From Syntrophaceae bacterium UBA6109 (lineage in GTDB: Bacteria; Desulfobacterota; Syntrophia; Syntrophales; UBA6109), in NCBI GenBank assembly GCA_002428445.1, contig DIWJ01000032.1, forward strand, positions 33,278-82,152: a stretch of 48,875 nucleotides of DNA, written 5' to 3'. Shown here one piece after another: positions 17,944-27,000 of this stretch. How positions within the stretch are numbered: position 1 is the stretch's first letter; each line of letters starts with the position of its first letter. Under the pieces are notes generated by a model. That model ran no database searches. It was not told the origin of the DNA and saw only the letters and a program-made list of their open reading frames with translations. The translations under genes were made by a program, and so were the position numbers.

Positions 17944-18426
17944 TCAATCCTCTCTTCTGTCGCCGCCCTCGCGGCGAATGTACGTATCGAGATCCGGCGT
18001 GTAGACCAGGACGCGCTTATCCCCCTTCATGACCAGCGCGGCTCTGGCGTCGAGGATGGCGTACCAGATCCCGATCGCCTTGCCCTCGTTGTCGAGGATC
18101 CGAAAACCGTGCAGTGCAAGATTCATTTCGCCGGTCTTTTTCTGCATCCCCTGGACCATGTCCCTGAGCGTCTTTGCATTTTCGACTTTCTTCCACAAAT
18201 CGGACTCCAAGGTGTACTCCTTGCCGAGCCCCATGAGTGCATTGGGGTAAGAATCGGAGCCGCTGGAATAGTAGTTCACGTCCTGACGGAATTCGAAACG
18301 TTCGAAAGAGCGGTCGACATCCCGATCCGCCTGAAACGATCCCCGCATCTTGAAGCTGGCACAGCCGGTCAGGGCGAGGATAAGCACCACCGTTAAAGCC
18401 AGCAGTACTCGCGAATGTCTTGACAT
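17944..18426 (-). CDS. Lipoprotein, paralogue 1 of a duplicated pair
   Basis: A 160-residue lipoprotein from ATG 18426, with AAGGAGGG seven bases upstream. The signal peptide ends at lipobox LTGC (Cys22). The mature part has a DRDVDRSF motif, NYYSSGSDS, and a KEYTLESDLWKKVENA helix, followed by a beta-rich end (GIWYAILDARAALVMKG, VLVYTPDLDTYIR). The second copy at 20035-20526 is about 70% identical by eye. I do not recognise a named family. Each paralogue is followed downstream by a selC 3'-end repeat, so gene and repeat were duplicated as a unit. Confidence 0.75.
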   Translation of the reverse strand: MSRHSRVLLALTVVLILALTGCASFKMRGSFQADRDVDRSFERFEFRQDVNYYSSGSDSYPNALMGLGKEYTLESDLWKKVENAKTLRDMVQGMQKKTGEMNLALHGFRILDNEGKAIGIWYAILDARAALVMKGDKRVLVYTPDLDTYIRREGGDRRED

Positions 18427-18732
18427 AGAGTTCCCTCCTTTTGCAGAATTATCCTGTACTTTCTCTGAACGAATAGGTGAATCGGCGGGCATCCCTGATG
18501 TCGCTCAAAGGCGGTGACCTCCGTTCACGCCAGGGCTGCCGGGCGTGACGGGGGCACCCTGACGGCATTGACCTAGGCAACCGACCCCGGCACCGTTATG
18601 GATCTTGCCCGTGAAATGGAGCGGGTCCTCTGCCTGGGAAACCTATTCCGGGGACATCGAGGCGATGCTCCGGGAAGAGAGTGCCTCGGAGCGGCTGTGA
18701 CTCCCGAAACCCAGGCAGCCTTTCATCTTTTT
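18427..18732. other. Non-coding stretch between lipoprotein 1 and the dehydrogenase
   Basis: No convincing gene. Short frames on the plus strand have no ribosome site and no recognisable product. It must contain the promoter of lipoprotein 1; no clear hexamers stand out. Confidence 0.35.
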
Positions 18733-18754
18733 GAAAAACTCGCCGCGGCAAGTT
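18733..18754 (-). terminator. Intrinsic terminator after the alcohol dehydrogenase gene
   Basis: On the minus strand AACTTGC pairs with GCGAGTT around a CGCG loop, and the stem runs into a T-tract (plus-strand As at 18734-18738). It sits 12 bp beyond the dehydrogenase stop codon at 18766. Confidence 0.55.
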
Positions 18755-18765
18755 ACACCGTTTTT

Positions 18766-19869
18766 TTACAGCTTCGGATCGATGATGGCCTTAATCACAT
18801 CTTCGCCTGGAATCATTCCTGCGGCAGCCTGAAGCGCTTCTCCTGCTTTTCCGAGAGGATATCGATGCGTGACCATTTTTTCCAGAGGATACCTTCTTGA
18901 CTCGGCAATCTTGATTGCAGGCACAACTGAATTGGCATTGTGAGTGTATGCCCCGAGAATGCGAATTTCCTTAAGAACAATTTTATCAAGCAACAGAGGA
19001 ACCTCCTTATCGGTTCCGTAAAGACCCGGCATGACAAATGTCCCCCCCTGCCTGGCCAGATCAAGCGCAAGCACGGCGCCTTTGCCGCTGCCGGTGTTGT
19101 CGATAACGATATCGGCCATTTCGCCGCCCGTAATCTCCCGTACCGAAGCTACAGGGTCCTCCCGCTCCGCATCAATGGTATATTGCGCCCCGAAGGACCT
19201 CGCCATTTCAAGACGATCCGCGTCTTTGGTCATGCCGGTAACGATGATTTTCGAAGCGCCGGCCTCCTTGGCGGCGATGACCGATGCAAGGCCTTGCGGT
19301 CCGGGGCCCTCGATGACCACCGTGTCGCCGATTGACGCCCCGCCCATGTGAACAAGCCAGCGAACCGCATTCCCCAGTACGGCGGAAACGTTGACGGCGG
19401 CTTCCGCAGGCAGCGATGGATCTATCTTGTGGACCATCGCTCTCGGGGAAAGGTACAGATATTCACCGTATCCGCCCCAGAGGTGCGGCGGATTCTTTGC
19501 AGACATCGTCAGGCCATAACGGCAGGTCTTTTCACATTGGACATAATTCCCGGATACGCACGACCGGCACCATCCGCACCCGAATGCGCACTCCACCAGA
19601 ACTCTGTCTCCGACCTTGACGCCATGCCGGGCAATAAACGTCTCTCCGGCTTCAACGACATGTCCCAGGATCTCATGTCCCAGAATAAGCGGAAAATACT
19701 TCTGAAGCCGTACCGTTTTTCCAACGTACGCGGCAACGTCGCTGCTGCAGACGCCGACGACTTCCATTTCCAGCAGTGCATCATCGTCCTTGATGTCCGG
19801 AATCGGATAATCACGTACTGCAATATTCTTAACTCCCTCCAATACGGCCGATACACTTCTCTTTTTCAT
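18766..19869 (-). CDS. Zinc-dependent medium-chain alcohol dehydrogenase
   Basis: A 367-residue MDR dehydrogenase from ATG 19869 (GAGGAG six bases upstream). Catalytic zinc ligands Cys41 and the GHE pair His65/Glu66 are present. The structural zinc lobe has four cysteines (98, 101, 104, 112) within GCGWCRSC and YVQC. The nucleotide-binding Rossmann motif reads GPGPQGL near residue 190. These enzymes oxidise alcohols or polyols with NAD(P). The substrate cannot be told from sequence. It lies alone between two selC-like repeats, on the same strand as all genes of that segment, and has its own terminator. Confidence 0.9.
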   Translation of the reverse strand: MKKRSVSAVLEGVKNIAVRDYPIPDIKDDDALLEMEVVGVCSSDVAAYVGKTVRLQKYFPLILGHEILGHVVEAGETFIARHGVKVGDRVLVECAFGCGWCRSCVSGNYVQCEKTCRYGLTMSAKNPPHLWGGYGEYLYLSPRAMVHKIDPSLPAEAAVNVSAVLGNAVRWLVHMGGASIGDTVVIEGPGPQGLASVIAAKEAGASKIIVTGMTKDADRLEMARSFGAQYTIDAEREDPVASVREITGGEMADIVIDNTGSGKGAVLALDLARQGGTFVMPGLYGTDKEVPLLLDKIVLKEIRILGAYTHNANSVVPAIKIAESRRYPLEKMVTHRYPLGKAGEALQAAAGMIPGEDVIKAIIDPKL

Positions 19870-19959
19870 TACCAACTCCTCATTGGCCGGGGCATTTCTG
19901 AACTCATCTTCTCATCTACAGCGTATCCGGTACTATGACAAAAGAATTTTTTCTGCCCG

Positions 19960-20033
19960 TTCGATTCCCGTGTACTTCCATACTTCGCCGTAATCGGCAC
20001 GCACGTATTGAAAATTCCTTAACCGGACTTTCG
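19960..20033 (+). repeat. Degenerate selC 3'-end repeat, copy C
   Basis: TTCGATTCCCGTGTACTTCC at 19960-19979 matches selC 10014-10033 at 18 of 20 positions; the discriminator and CCA are degraded. A spacer with TATTGAAAATTCCTTAACC and GACTTTCGCC follows, matching copies A and B, and continues into lipoprotein 2. The homology with copy B extends into the coding sequence. Confidence 0.7.
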
Positions 20034-20034
20034 C

Positions 20035-20526
20035 CTAAAACAATCTCCATCCCTTCCTGTCGTCTTCCTCGTAGCGCATGTACGTATCGATAGCCGGCGT
20101 GTCGATCAGGACGCGCTTTTCTCCTTTCATGACAAGTCCGGCCCTGGCCCCTAGAATGGAGTACCAGATCCCGATCTCCTTCCCGGCGTTGTCCCGGATG
20201 CGGAAGCCGTGCAGGGTGAGCATCAATTCGCCGGTCTTCTTCTGCATCCCTTGGACCATCTCCTTGAACGTCGCCGCATTCTCGACTTTCTTCCAGAGAT
20301 CGGATTCCAGGGTGTATTCCTTGTTAAGTCCCAGGAGCGCGTTGGGATGGGAGTCGGAGCCGCTGGAATAGTAGTTCATGTCCAGGCGAAACTCGTAACG
20401 CGCGAAGGAACGGTCGACATCCCGGTCCGCATCAAACGACCTCTGCATGGCGAAGCCGGCGCAGCCGGTCAGGGCGAGGATCAGCGCCGCCGTTAAGACC
20501 GAGGGAATTCGCAAGTGTTTTGACAT
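20035..20526 (-). CDS. Lipoprotein, paralogue 2 of a duplicated pair
   Basis: A 163-residue lipoprotein starting at ATG 20526 after AAGGAGA. Lipobox LTGC with Cys22. The core segments DADRDVDRSF, NYYSSGSDS, KEYTLESDLWKKVENA and QGMQKKTGE are the same as in paralogue 1; the C-terminus differs (KGWRLF tail). Conservation of the mature region against divergence of the signal peptide argues that both copies are under selection. Function unknown; probably anchored in the outer or inner membrane facing the periplasm. Confidence 0.75.
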   Translation of the reverse strand: MSKHLRIPSVLTAALILALTGCAGFAMQRSFDADRDVDRSFARYEFRLDMNYYSSGSDSHPNALLGLNKEYTLESDLWKKVENAATFKEMVQGMQKKTGELMLTLHGFRIRDNAGKEIGIWYSILGARAGLVMKGEKRVLIDTPAIDTYMRYEEDDRKGWRLF

Positions 20527-20564
20527 GGGGCATGTCTCCTTTTGCAGGTTGATCCTCGTTTTTT

Positions 20565-20887
20565 CGTCGATTCGATGCGATATGCGCCTGCTGCCTGCGC
20601 AGAGGCCATGCAGAATCGACTCTCTCCAAAGAGACCGTGGTAGGTCTCCCTAAGGCAGTACATGGCGTGGTGGGCCAGCAACCTTTTCGACCGCATCCAC
20701 CACCACCCGGTACATCAAACCGGCTTCCTGCTGTTGAACAATGTACTTCGGATCGTACATTTCCCGGATCGGGAAGTGGTCCCCGTAAACCGTCCGGCAA
20801 AAGATCCACCACGGCTTGGGCATCTGAATCCTGCATCAGGCGGACCTTGCAGTCACCAAATTCTCTGGCCGGAACATTCACCTTCAT
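20565..20887 (-). pseudogene. GNAT-family acetyltransferase, frameshifted remnant
   Basis: From ATG 20887 the minus strand reads FGDCKVRLMQDSDAQAVVDL, then loses frame. The next frame gives YGDHFPIREMYDPKYIVQQQ and EAGLMYRVVVDA, and a third gives LLAHHAMYCLRETYHGLF. The order matches the N-terminal half of a GNAT acetyltransferase (acidic DSDAxxV opening, YGDxYPI, YDP, GHHAMY). At least two frameshifts, and the sequence ends before the acetyl-CoA loop, so it is inactive. The 3' end is lost close to lipoprotein 2. Confidence 0.6.
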
Positions 20888-21197
20888 TGCTCCTGCTCCC
20901 TTCTCCAAGAAGACCTGTGCCCGGGAAGTCGGACAGCCCTGTTTTTCCCGACGCAACCGGCCGATCTCTCTTTCGGCAGTACCGCTATTTTTCCTGAAGC
21001 GTCATGATATTTCAACTGTTGGATTTCGTACGGTTGCATACTTCAGAAATTTCATCAACTGAAGGCTGCCGGGGAGCGTCCGCCCGGGAGGATTCCGGCC
21101 CGCTTGATCGATCCGGCTGTTTTCGAGTTTCGCGCATTCAGGCCGGCCATGATCATGGAACGTACATATTTCTGGCTATTTTAAGAAGGTCCCGGAG

Positions 21198-21398
21198 ATG
21201 CAGGTCGCGGCCGATAAGCTTAAGACCCAGGGTCTATCTGCCGATGAAGTGAAGGTGGAGCTGCAGCGCATGTCCGATGGGCAGCTGCACATGATGCCCG
21301 GGCCTCGGTCGGATCCCGGCCGGCGGCCGGCTTGGACCGAGCATCGGCCTCATGCTTCTTCTTGCGCTTGTGGCCGTTCTTGTTCTAAAGTCTATTGA
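21198..21398 (+). pseudogene. Fragment of a small PA2779/DUF6627-like membrane protein
   Basis: The frame opens with a helical segment (LKTQGLSADEVKVELQRMSD, then GQLHMM) that recalls PA2779-type proteins, where an LxxxGxxxxEVxxRLxxMSDEEL stretch precedes a C-terminal membrane helix. After that the frame breaks; the expected hydrophobic tail (MLLLALVAVLVL) is found in another frame at 21352. No signal peptide is found upstream. I read it as a decayed gene; the family call is tentative. Confidence 0.4.
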
Positions 21399-21486
21399 CA
21401 AGGAGATCATCCGAACCGTCCAGGTAATCTCATTCTCCGTCTTCTCCCGCGGCTTTCGCGACGAAGCGGATAAAAAGGAAGTGCTG

Positions 21487-21645
21487 ATGGAAAAAATGAA
21501 GGGTCTATATGATCAATATTTTGCCCAGATCATGGCTTGGTACAACGGTTTGGAAGACGCATACCAGTACGGCGTAATGTTCCTGGTCATGGTCATCGTC
21601 TTTGTTATCGTTGCATATTTTATTTTAGTCCGGATAACAAAATGA
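21487..21645 (+). CDS. Small single-pass membrane protein (52 residues)
   Basis: A possible small gene from ATG 21487, with AAGGA eight bases upstream. It has an amphipathic N-terminal helix (MKGLYDQYFAQIMAWYNGLE) and one strong membrane helix (VMFLVMVIVFVIVAYFILV) ending in RITK. The frame is open further upstream to 21352 and includes the hydrophobic tail of the decayed protein before it, so a longer fusion is formally possible. Function unknown. Confidence 0.45.
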   Translation: MEKMKGLYDQYFAQIMAWYNGLEDAYQYGVMFLVMVIVFVIVAYFILVRITK

Positions 21646-21666
21646 TGCCTGCCATGGTCAGGCATC
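21644..21666 (+). terminator. Hairpin overlapping the stop of the small membrane protein
   Basis: GATGCCTG (21644-21651) and CAGGCATC (21659-21666) are perfect complements around a 7-nt loop. There is no T-run, so it is a weak terminator or an mRNA-stabilising hairpin. Confidence 0.35.
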
Positions 21667-21743
21667 TCACAGACCGAGGCTTTGAGCTCCGGCATTCTCT
21701 TTCCGAATGAGGTAGAATTCCGTTCAGGACGGGGTTGACAGGA

Positions 21744-22079
21744 TCATCTCCACTTTCCCGCCAATACGGAAATGCCGGATTCTCCGGTACCCCGCAGCTG
21801 ATGGCATTTGCCAGGCGGCACCTCAATGCATGATCCCTTTGGAATTTTGTGGACATGACCATCGATTTCCAGTTCCAATGTACCTTCCAGAACGAGAAAA
21901 AAGTGGCTGTCCGGGTGACGATGGGCAGGTACGGGTCCGATTCCCCCGGGTTGAATACTCAGCAGCCTCACCGTGACCCCCTTCTCGGACAGGTCCATTA
22001 GGGATCGGGCCTCGAACCCCTGATGTCCTGCCACATCTTCCATTGGTAATTCCGATATCTTCTTAATCTGCGTTGCCAT
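21744..22079 (-). CDS. Cupin-domain protein
   Basis: A 111-residue single-domain cupin from ATG 22079, preceded by AGGAGGATCG. Cupin motif 1 reads GPVPAHRHPDSHFFLVLEG with metal-ligand histidines and the following Glu; motif 2 reads PKGSCIEVPPGKCHQLRG. Such proteins bind a metal and act as sensors, isomerases or storage proteins. The substrate is not deducible. Codon use and composition look native rather than acquired. No partner gene is adjacent. Confidence 0.85.
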   Translation of the reverse strand: MATQIKKISELPMEDVAGHQGFEARSLMDLSEKGVTVRLLSIQPGGIGPVPAHRHPDSHFFLVLEGTLELEIDGHVHKIPKGSCIEVPPGKCHQLRGTGESGISVLAGKWR

Positions 22080-22396
22080 CGATCCTCCTGCTGATGAATT
22101 GCCTTGTGCATTTATTTTGCGGAGCCGGTCTCGCACCCACCACTTTCGTATCCAGATTTGCCGAGAGATTGTCAACAGTATTTTGGAGAGAACCTCGAAA
22201 CCGTACGCGCCAAAAAATGATTGCACATCGATTCACAGTCAGTATCGGCGAATCGGCATGACTCAGAGGCACTGGAATAATCGCGGAGCCCTTCTTTTTC
22301 AAGCTGGAGAGAATCGAAGATAAGAGTTGACTTTGCCGCAAATAAGCGTAGGCTTTACTCCAACAGTGTGATTGACGTCAGAAGAGGAATCTACCG
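22080..22396. other. Non-coding stretch upstream of an orphan terminator
   Basis: Only short frames, none with a ribosome site or recognisable product. The strong plus-strand terminator at 22397 implies a transcript that ends here; its start was not located. Confidence 0.35.
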
Positions 22397-22432
22397 GCCC
22401 TGTCCTTTGCAATGTGACAGGGCCTTTTTTTA
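22397..22432 (+). terminator. Strong rho-independent terminator without an upstream gene
   Basis: GGCCCTGTC (22397-22405) pairs perfectly with GACAGGGCC (22417-22425) around an 11-nt loop, followed by seven Ts. The nearest annotated gene (cupin) is on the other strand, so the terminated transcript may be a small RNA. Confidence 0.8.
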
Positions 22433-22603
22433 GATGGCGAAGATGGGCACCTGGAATCTTGATAAGATCGTCTACAGGCGGCAGCAGTGATGGAAGGTGC
22501 AGGTAGTTAATGTCTTTGCCAAACGTGGGCTCTGAGATTGTCGTAAGAGGCAAAAGTACCGCGAGGGAGCTCCCAGGACACCGGAATTAGGGGGGTAGTA
22601 TTG

Positions 22604-22975
22604 ATGAAAGAGGACATGAAGGGTCTGATTGATGACGTTCAGAACAGGATCAAAGGTGGATTTTGGTGGCTTGTCAGCGGAGCGGTCGTTGCTATTGTTA
22701 TAGGATTTACACTCGGTGGTTGGTCGACTGCCGGCGCCACCCAGAAGATCAGCGATGATGCAGTCCTCGCGAGTCAGTCGGCGATCTGCGTCGCGCAGTT
22801 TCTGAAGGACCCGACCAGCAAAGAAAAAATGAAGGACTTTGCAGGACTGGATAGCTGGAAGCGATCAGAATACATCGAAAAAGGCGGCTGGGATAAGATG
22901 CCCGGTCAGGAAACGGCCGGTACCAGCGTATCCCAGGGATGTGCGACCGGAATTGAAGCTCTTATCAAGAAATAG
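22604..22975 (+). CDS. Small membrane-anchored hypothetical protein
   Basis: A 123-residue protein from ATG 22604. A short cytoplasmic N-terminus ([18 protein letters not shown]) is followed by one membrane helix ([21 protein letters not shown]) and a periplasmic domain of about 80 residues with three cysteines-containing turns ([18 protein letters not shown]) and a [17 protein letters not shown] block. I have seen such proteins only as conserved hypotheticals in proteobacteria. It precedes the cold-shock gene by 34 bp and may share its terminator. Confidence 0.7.
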   Translation: MKEDMKGLIDDVQNRIKGGFWWLVSGAVVAIVIGFTLGGWSTAGATQKISDDAVLASQSAICVAQFLKDPTSKEKMKDFAGLDSWKRSEYIEKGGWDKMPGQETAGTSVSQGCATGIEALIKK

Positions 22976-23009
22976 AACAACAGACGAAAACATCAAGGGA
23001 GGTTTAGAA

Positions 23010-23210
23010 ATGTCGGAAGGAACAGTGAAGTGGTTTAACGATTCGAAGGGGTTCGGTTTTATCCAGCAGGAAGGCGGCAAAGATCTTTTCGTTCATCATT
23101 CCGCGATCCAGGGCGAGGGTTTCAAATCCCTGGCCGAGGGTGACCGGGTCAGTTTTGACGTTGTCGCCGGCCAAAAAGGTCCGGCGGCGTCGAACGTCCG
23201 CAAGCTCTAA
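23010..23210 (+). CDS. CspA-family cold-shock protein
   Basis: A 66-residue single OB-fold RNA/DNA chaperone starting at ATG 23010 after AAGGGAGG. Both RNA-binding motifs are intact: RNP1 KGFGFI at about 13-18 and RNP2 DLFVHHS at 25-31. It opens SEGTVKWFN and ends in the usual GPAASNV pattern. Family members melt RNA secondary structure and act as transcription antiterminators. A 27-bp-distant terminator closes the unit. Not necessarily cold-induced: many deltaproteobacterial copies are constitutive. Confidence 0.95.
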   Translation: MSEGTVKWFNDSKGFGFIQQEGGKDLFVHHSAIQGEGFKSLAEGDRVSFDVVAGQKGPAASNVRKL

Positions 23211-23236
23211 AGAGCGGATCATTCTGTTCGGAAGAG

Positions 23237-23263
23237 AGCCCCCTGCAAAGGGGGCTTTTTTTT
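23237..23263 (+). terminator. Rho-independent terminator after the cold-shock gene
   Basis: AGCCCCCT pairs with AGGGGGCT around a short GCAA loop (23237-23256), followed by an unbroken run of eight Ts. Confidence 0.9.
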
Positions 23264-23305
23264 GGCCGCCGAATGGCATCGGGAGGAAACAGCGGAACTG
23301 CCGCT

Positions 23306-24022
23306 TCATCGCATCCAGAGGATAAGGCCCATGATACCGATCATGCAGGAGACAACGATCTCGAAATGGCGCTGGCGGATGCGGCGGTTGATCCTCAGGC
23401 CGATGAGAATGCCGGCAACGGCGAAGGGGACTGAAACCGCGGAAACGGTAAGCACCGAGGCGTTCAGGAGACCGTAATAGCCGTAGCTCCCGATGACGAG
23501 AAGATTGGCGAAAAGAAAAAAGCTCTGGAGCATTCCAATGACCTGTTCCTTGTTCCAGGGCTTGAGGGTTGCATAAACGACGACGGGCGGACCGTCCGTT
23601 CCGAAGGCGCCGCCGAGGATGCCGCTCAGAAAACCGGCGGGAACCGCCCAGATCCTGGAGAAGTTCAGTTTGAACCCGGGGACGCAGATCTTGTAGGACG
23701 AATACAGAATGAGCACCGTGCCCAGGATTTTCATGATCACCCCCGGTTCCAGGCTCTTGAGAAAATACGTGCCCAGGAACGCGCCGGGCGCGGCCGCGGC
23801 GATCAGCAGCAGCGAATGATCCCACATGAGGTTCCTGCGCAGCACGAAGAGCGCCGGGATGCGATTGATCGTGTAACAGAGCACGACAACGGGCGCCGCC
23901 CACTTCGGATCGGCGAAGAGAAGAAAAAGGGGCATGGAGAAGAGCGCGCCGCCGAAACCGGCCAGTCCCTGAACCAGGGCGCCGACAAAGAGGATCAGCG
24001 CGCTGAAGAAAACGGTTTCCAT
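23306..24022 (-). CDS. TSUP-family permease (TauE/SafE type)
   Basis: A 238-residue integral membrane protein with about eight hydrophobic segments and the two internal repeats typical of TSUP exporters: GALVQGLAGFGGALFSMP in the first half and GFLSGILGGAFGTDGPPVVVY in the second. These proteins move sulfite, sulfonates or related organic anions across the inner membrane; specificity cannot be read. It is 51 bp downstream of the DUF748 gene on the same strand. Confidence 0.88.
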   Translation of the reverse strand: METVFFSALILFVGALVQGLAGFGGALFSMPLFLLFADPKWAAPVVVLCYTINRIPALFVLRRNLMWDHSLLLIAAAAPGAFLGTYFLKSLEPGVIMKILGTVLILYSSYKICVPGFKLNFSRIWAVPAGFLSGILGGAFGTDGPPVVVYATLKPWNKEQVIGMLQSFFLFANLLVIGSYGYYGLLNASVLTVSAVSVPFAVAGILIGLRINRRIRQRHFEIVVSCMIGIMGLILWMR

Positions 24023-24073
24023 TCGTTCCGCAGGAACGGCTCCGTTCGTCAGCAGGAACGGTCCGGAGACCGG

Positions 24074-27000
24074 CTACTTGCCTGTCCCCAGATTCATCTT
24101 GCTTGCAACGACCTTGCCGCCGCCCGCATCCTCCTTCACCGGAGCGCCGACGGTAATCCGGGCTGCATCCACCTTCCCCAGCGATACCAGCGCCCGTTTC
24201 ACCGATTCGCCGCGTGCCTGCGCCAGGCGGTTCAGTTCGACCTCGGTCACAGGGATCTGCAGCGCCAGGCGTTCCAGTATTTCGGCATGAAGCGGCCCCG
24301 ACCCTCTCCCGGCCTTCTCGTATTCGGCCCTGATGGCCTTCATTCCGCCCTGCTTGTCAAACCGTTCGCCGTACAAGTCCTCCAGGGCCTTCTGCGCGCG
24401 GGGGTTCGTGGTGTCGACCGGCCCGGGCTCCTGACCGGCATCCATGCGCAGCTGCATGCGCGCGGCGACATCGCGTCGGATCTGCAATTCCTGGAGCGCG
24501 CGGGAATCAGCTTTCGGATCGTAGGCGGGCGCCACCGTCAGCGCAAGCGCAGGCCGCTTGGCGAGCGCCTGGCCCACCTCCTTGAGTTTCTCCTGCTCCG
24601 GCGGCAGCAGCGTCGCCGCACCGGCATCGAACTCCACCTCTTCCAGCTTGTCGGCGCCGATGCCCAGCAGGCTGCCGAGAGCGCGGAAGGGCGCCGTCAC
24701 CACTTTGGTCAGCACGTTGACCAGCGCCTTCCAGATGATCCGGCCGTAGCTGAATTCCGGATCGTCCAGGTTCCCTGAAATCGGCAGGTCGAGGTCGATG
24801 ACACCGTTGGTGTCTTCCAGAATCGCAATCGCGAGGTCGAGCGGCAGTTTCAAGGCCTCGGGGCTGTCGACACGCTCGCCGAGCTTGATCTTGTTGATTA
24901 CGACCTTGTTCTCGGCCGCGAGTTGCCGCTGCTTGATCTTGTATTCGAGATCGACTGAAAGTTTCCCGGAATCGACCTTTCGACCGGCGAATTTCGCCAC
25001 GTAGGGCGTCAGCCTGGTCATTTCGAGATTGCGGAAGGTCAGCCTGATGTCCGTAAAATCGGTCGCCTGAAACGGCTGGATCGAGCCGCGGACACGGGCG
25101 AGGCCGAATTCGTCCACCTTGCCGTCGAGTTCCACCAGGGCCGTCGTCGCCGGGTCATTGGAAATCCCCGTGACGACGCCGTTGAGGTCGTGCATCTTCG
25201 TGCCGAACTGCGGCTGCAGCGAGAGGTCGGCAAACTCGGCATCGGCGCTGATGATGCGTACGCGGTCAATCGCAACCGGAAACGCAGGCGCCTGACCGGG
25301 TTTCTCCGCTTTCGGCGGATCCCTGGGCGTCGCCGCCTTCTTTGCCTCCGCCTCGCCGCCCTGCCCCGAATTGCGTATGATGCGCTTCAGGTTGATCGAC
25401 TTGTCTTCAAAAATGATGACCTTCGCGAACGGATTGTCCGCCACGAGTTCGTTCATGTGCAGGCGGTTGGGATGAAGTTTGAACTCCAAGGTGTTTGAAT
25501 GCAGCTTCTCCCAGCTGAAAAAAGGATCGCCGGTTTCCTCTTCGGTAATGGCAAGCTTGTCGACGGTGAAGCCGCCGGTGAAATCCAGTTTTGTGGCCGC
25601 CTCGCCCCGCGCAAAGGCGAGCTTGCCGCGGGTGGAGACAGTGCCCGACCTCAGGTCCAGTTTGGCGAACCGGTTGACATAGGGCTCGAGGGGTTCCAGC
25701 GAGAAGCCGGCGAGTTTGAGATCGAGCCTGCCCGACGCCTTGCCCGGGGTGATGCTGCCGCCGACGCTGAAATTCCCGCCCTGTTTGACGCCGAAACCGG
25801 CCTGCACCGGCACGGCCTTGTTCATGTCGAGGCTGAGGTTTTTCGCCGTCACGAAGCCCTTCGTGATATCGAGTTTCACCGGTTCGGCGGTCGACTGGTC
25901 GACGATGCCTACTTCGATCCCGTCCAGGTTGAGGCGCGTAAGCTGCACGTCCATGCCGGGCTTGTCCCCGGCGGCCGGCTTGACGGCAGCGGGTTTGGCC
26001 GGAGCGGGTGCCGGGGCGCCGGGCGCATTCTTCAGGATCTCGGTCCAGTTGAGGACCTTGTCCTTGTCCAGGATCACCCGGGTGCTCAGGCCTTTCAATT
26101 CCGCGGCCTCGATGACGAGGCGGTTCGCCGCCAGATTCAGTTTCGCGTTGACGAGTGCGGCGCGCTGCAGCGCCGCTGCCTCTTCGGTTCCCGACAGCAC
26201 CCGCACCGGCCCCAGGGCGGCATTCACCGGGCCGACTTCGATCGCCGTCTCCGCCCCTACCTCGCCTGAAAGAGCCGCCTTCAGCCCGAAGCCGGCGGCG
26301 GTAACCGCGAGCGGCTTCGCAAACCCCCTGTCGGTGAATCGGGCCGCCCAGTCGGAGAGTTGAATTTCCCGCACGTCGATCTTCCACGGCTGCACCGGCG
26401 CGCCCTTTTCCGGCGCGGCCGCCGGTTTCCCGTCCCCCGCAGCGAACAATGTTTGCCAATCCAGCTTGCCCTTGACATCGCGGGTGGCGGCCAGCTTGCC
26501 GCCGGTCAGGCTCACGCTCGCGACATCGACGCGGCGCTGCGCCAGATCGATATTCGCATTGCCGATCCGCAGCTCGGCGAGTTCCAGGACGGGTGCGCCG
26601 CCGCCCCGCGGCGAAAGCGCGAAATTCAGTATGCCGAGATTAGCGTCCTCGACCTGGACCGAGGGCGTTCCGGCGCCGGTCTCGCCTTTCACCAGGGTAA
26701 AGCGGTAACGCAGGCTTGCGGCCAGCGTGCCGGAAGAAAGTGTAAAACCGCGCGGGACCTTGTCGGCGCGCTGCAGCTCCGCCAGGCTTATGCCCGCGAG
26801 GGCGATTTCCCCCTTGGACGAAAGCGGGTTCAGGCTGATGTCGCCCTTCAATGTCAGCGTTCCGCCCTGCTCCGGCAGCTGGGCGGCAATCCGGTAATTG
26901 CCGCGATCATCGAGCAGCGTGGACAGGCGGTCGAGTTCGATGCCGAGCGGCTTCAACGCCGCTTTGAACGGCGGGCCTTCGCGGGCCGCGTCGGTAAACT

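Noticed and set aside
10038..20034. Integrase or recombinase gene for the selC-linked region
   Set aside because: No frame in this interval shows a tyrosine or serine recombinase pattern; only scars and remnants are present.
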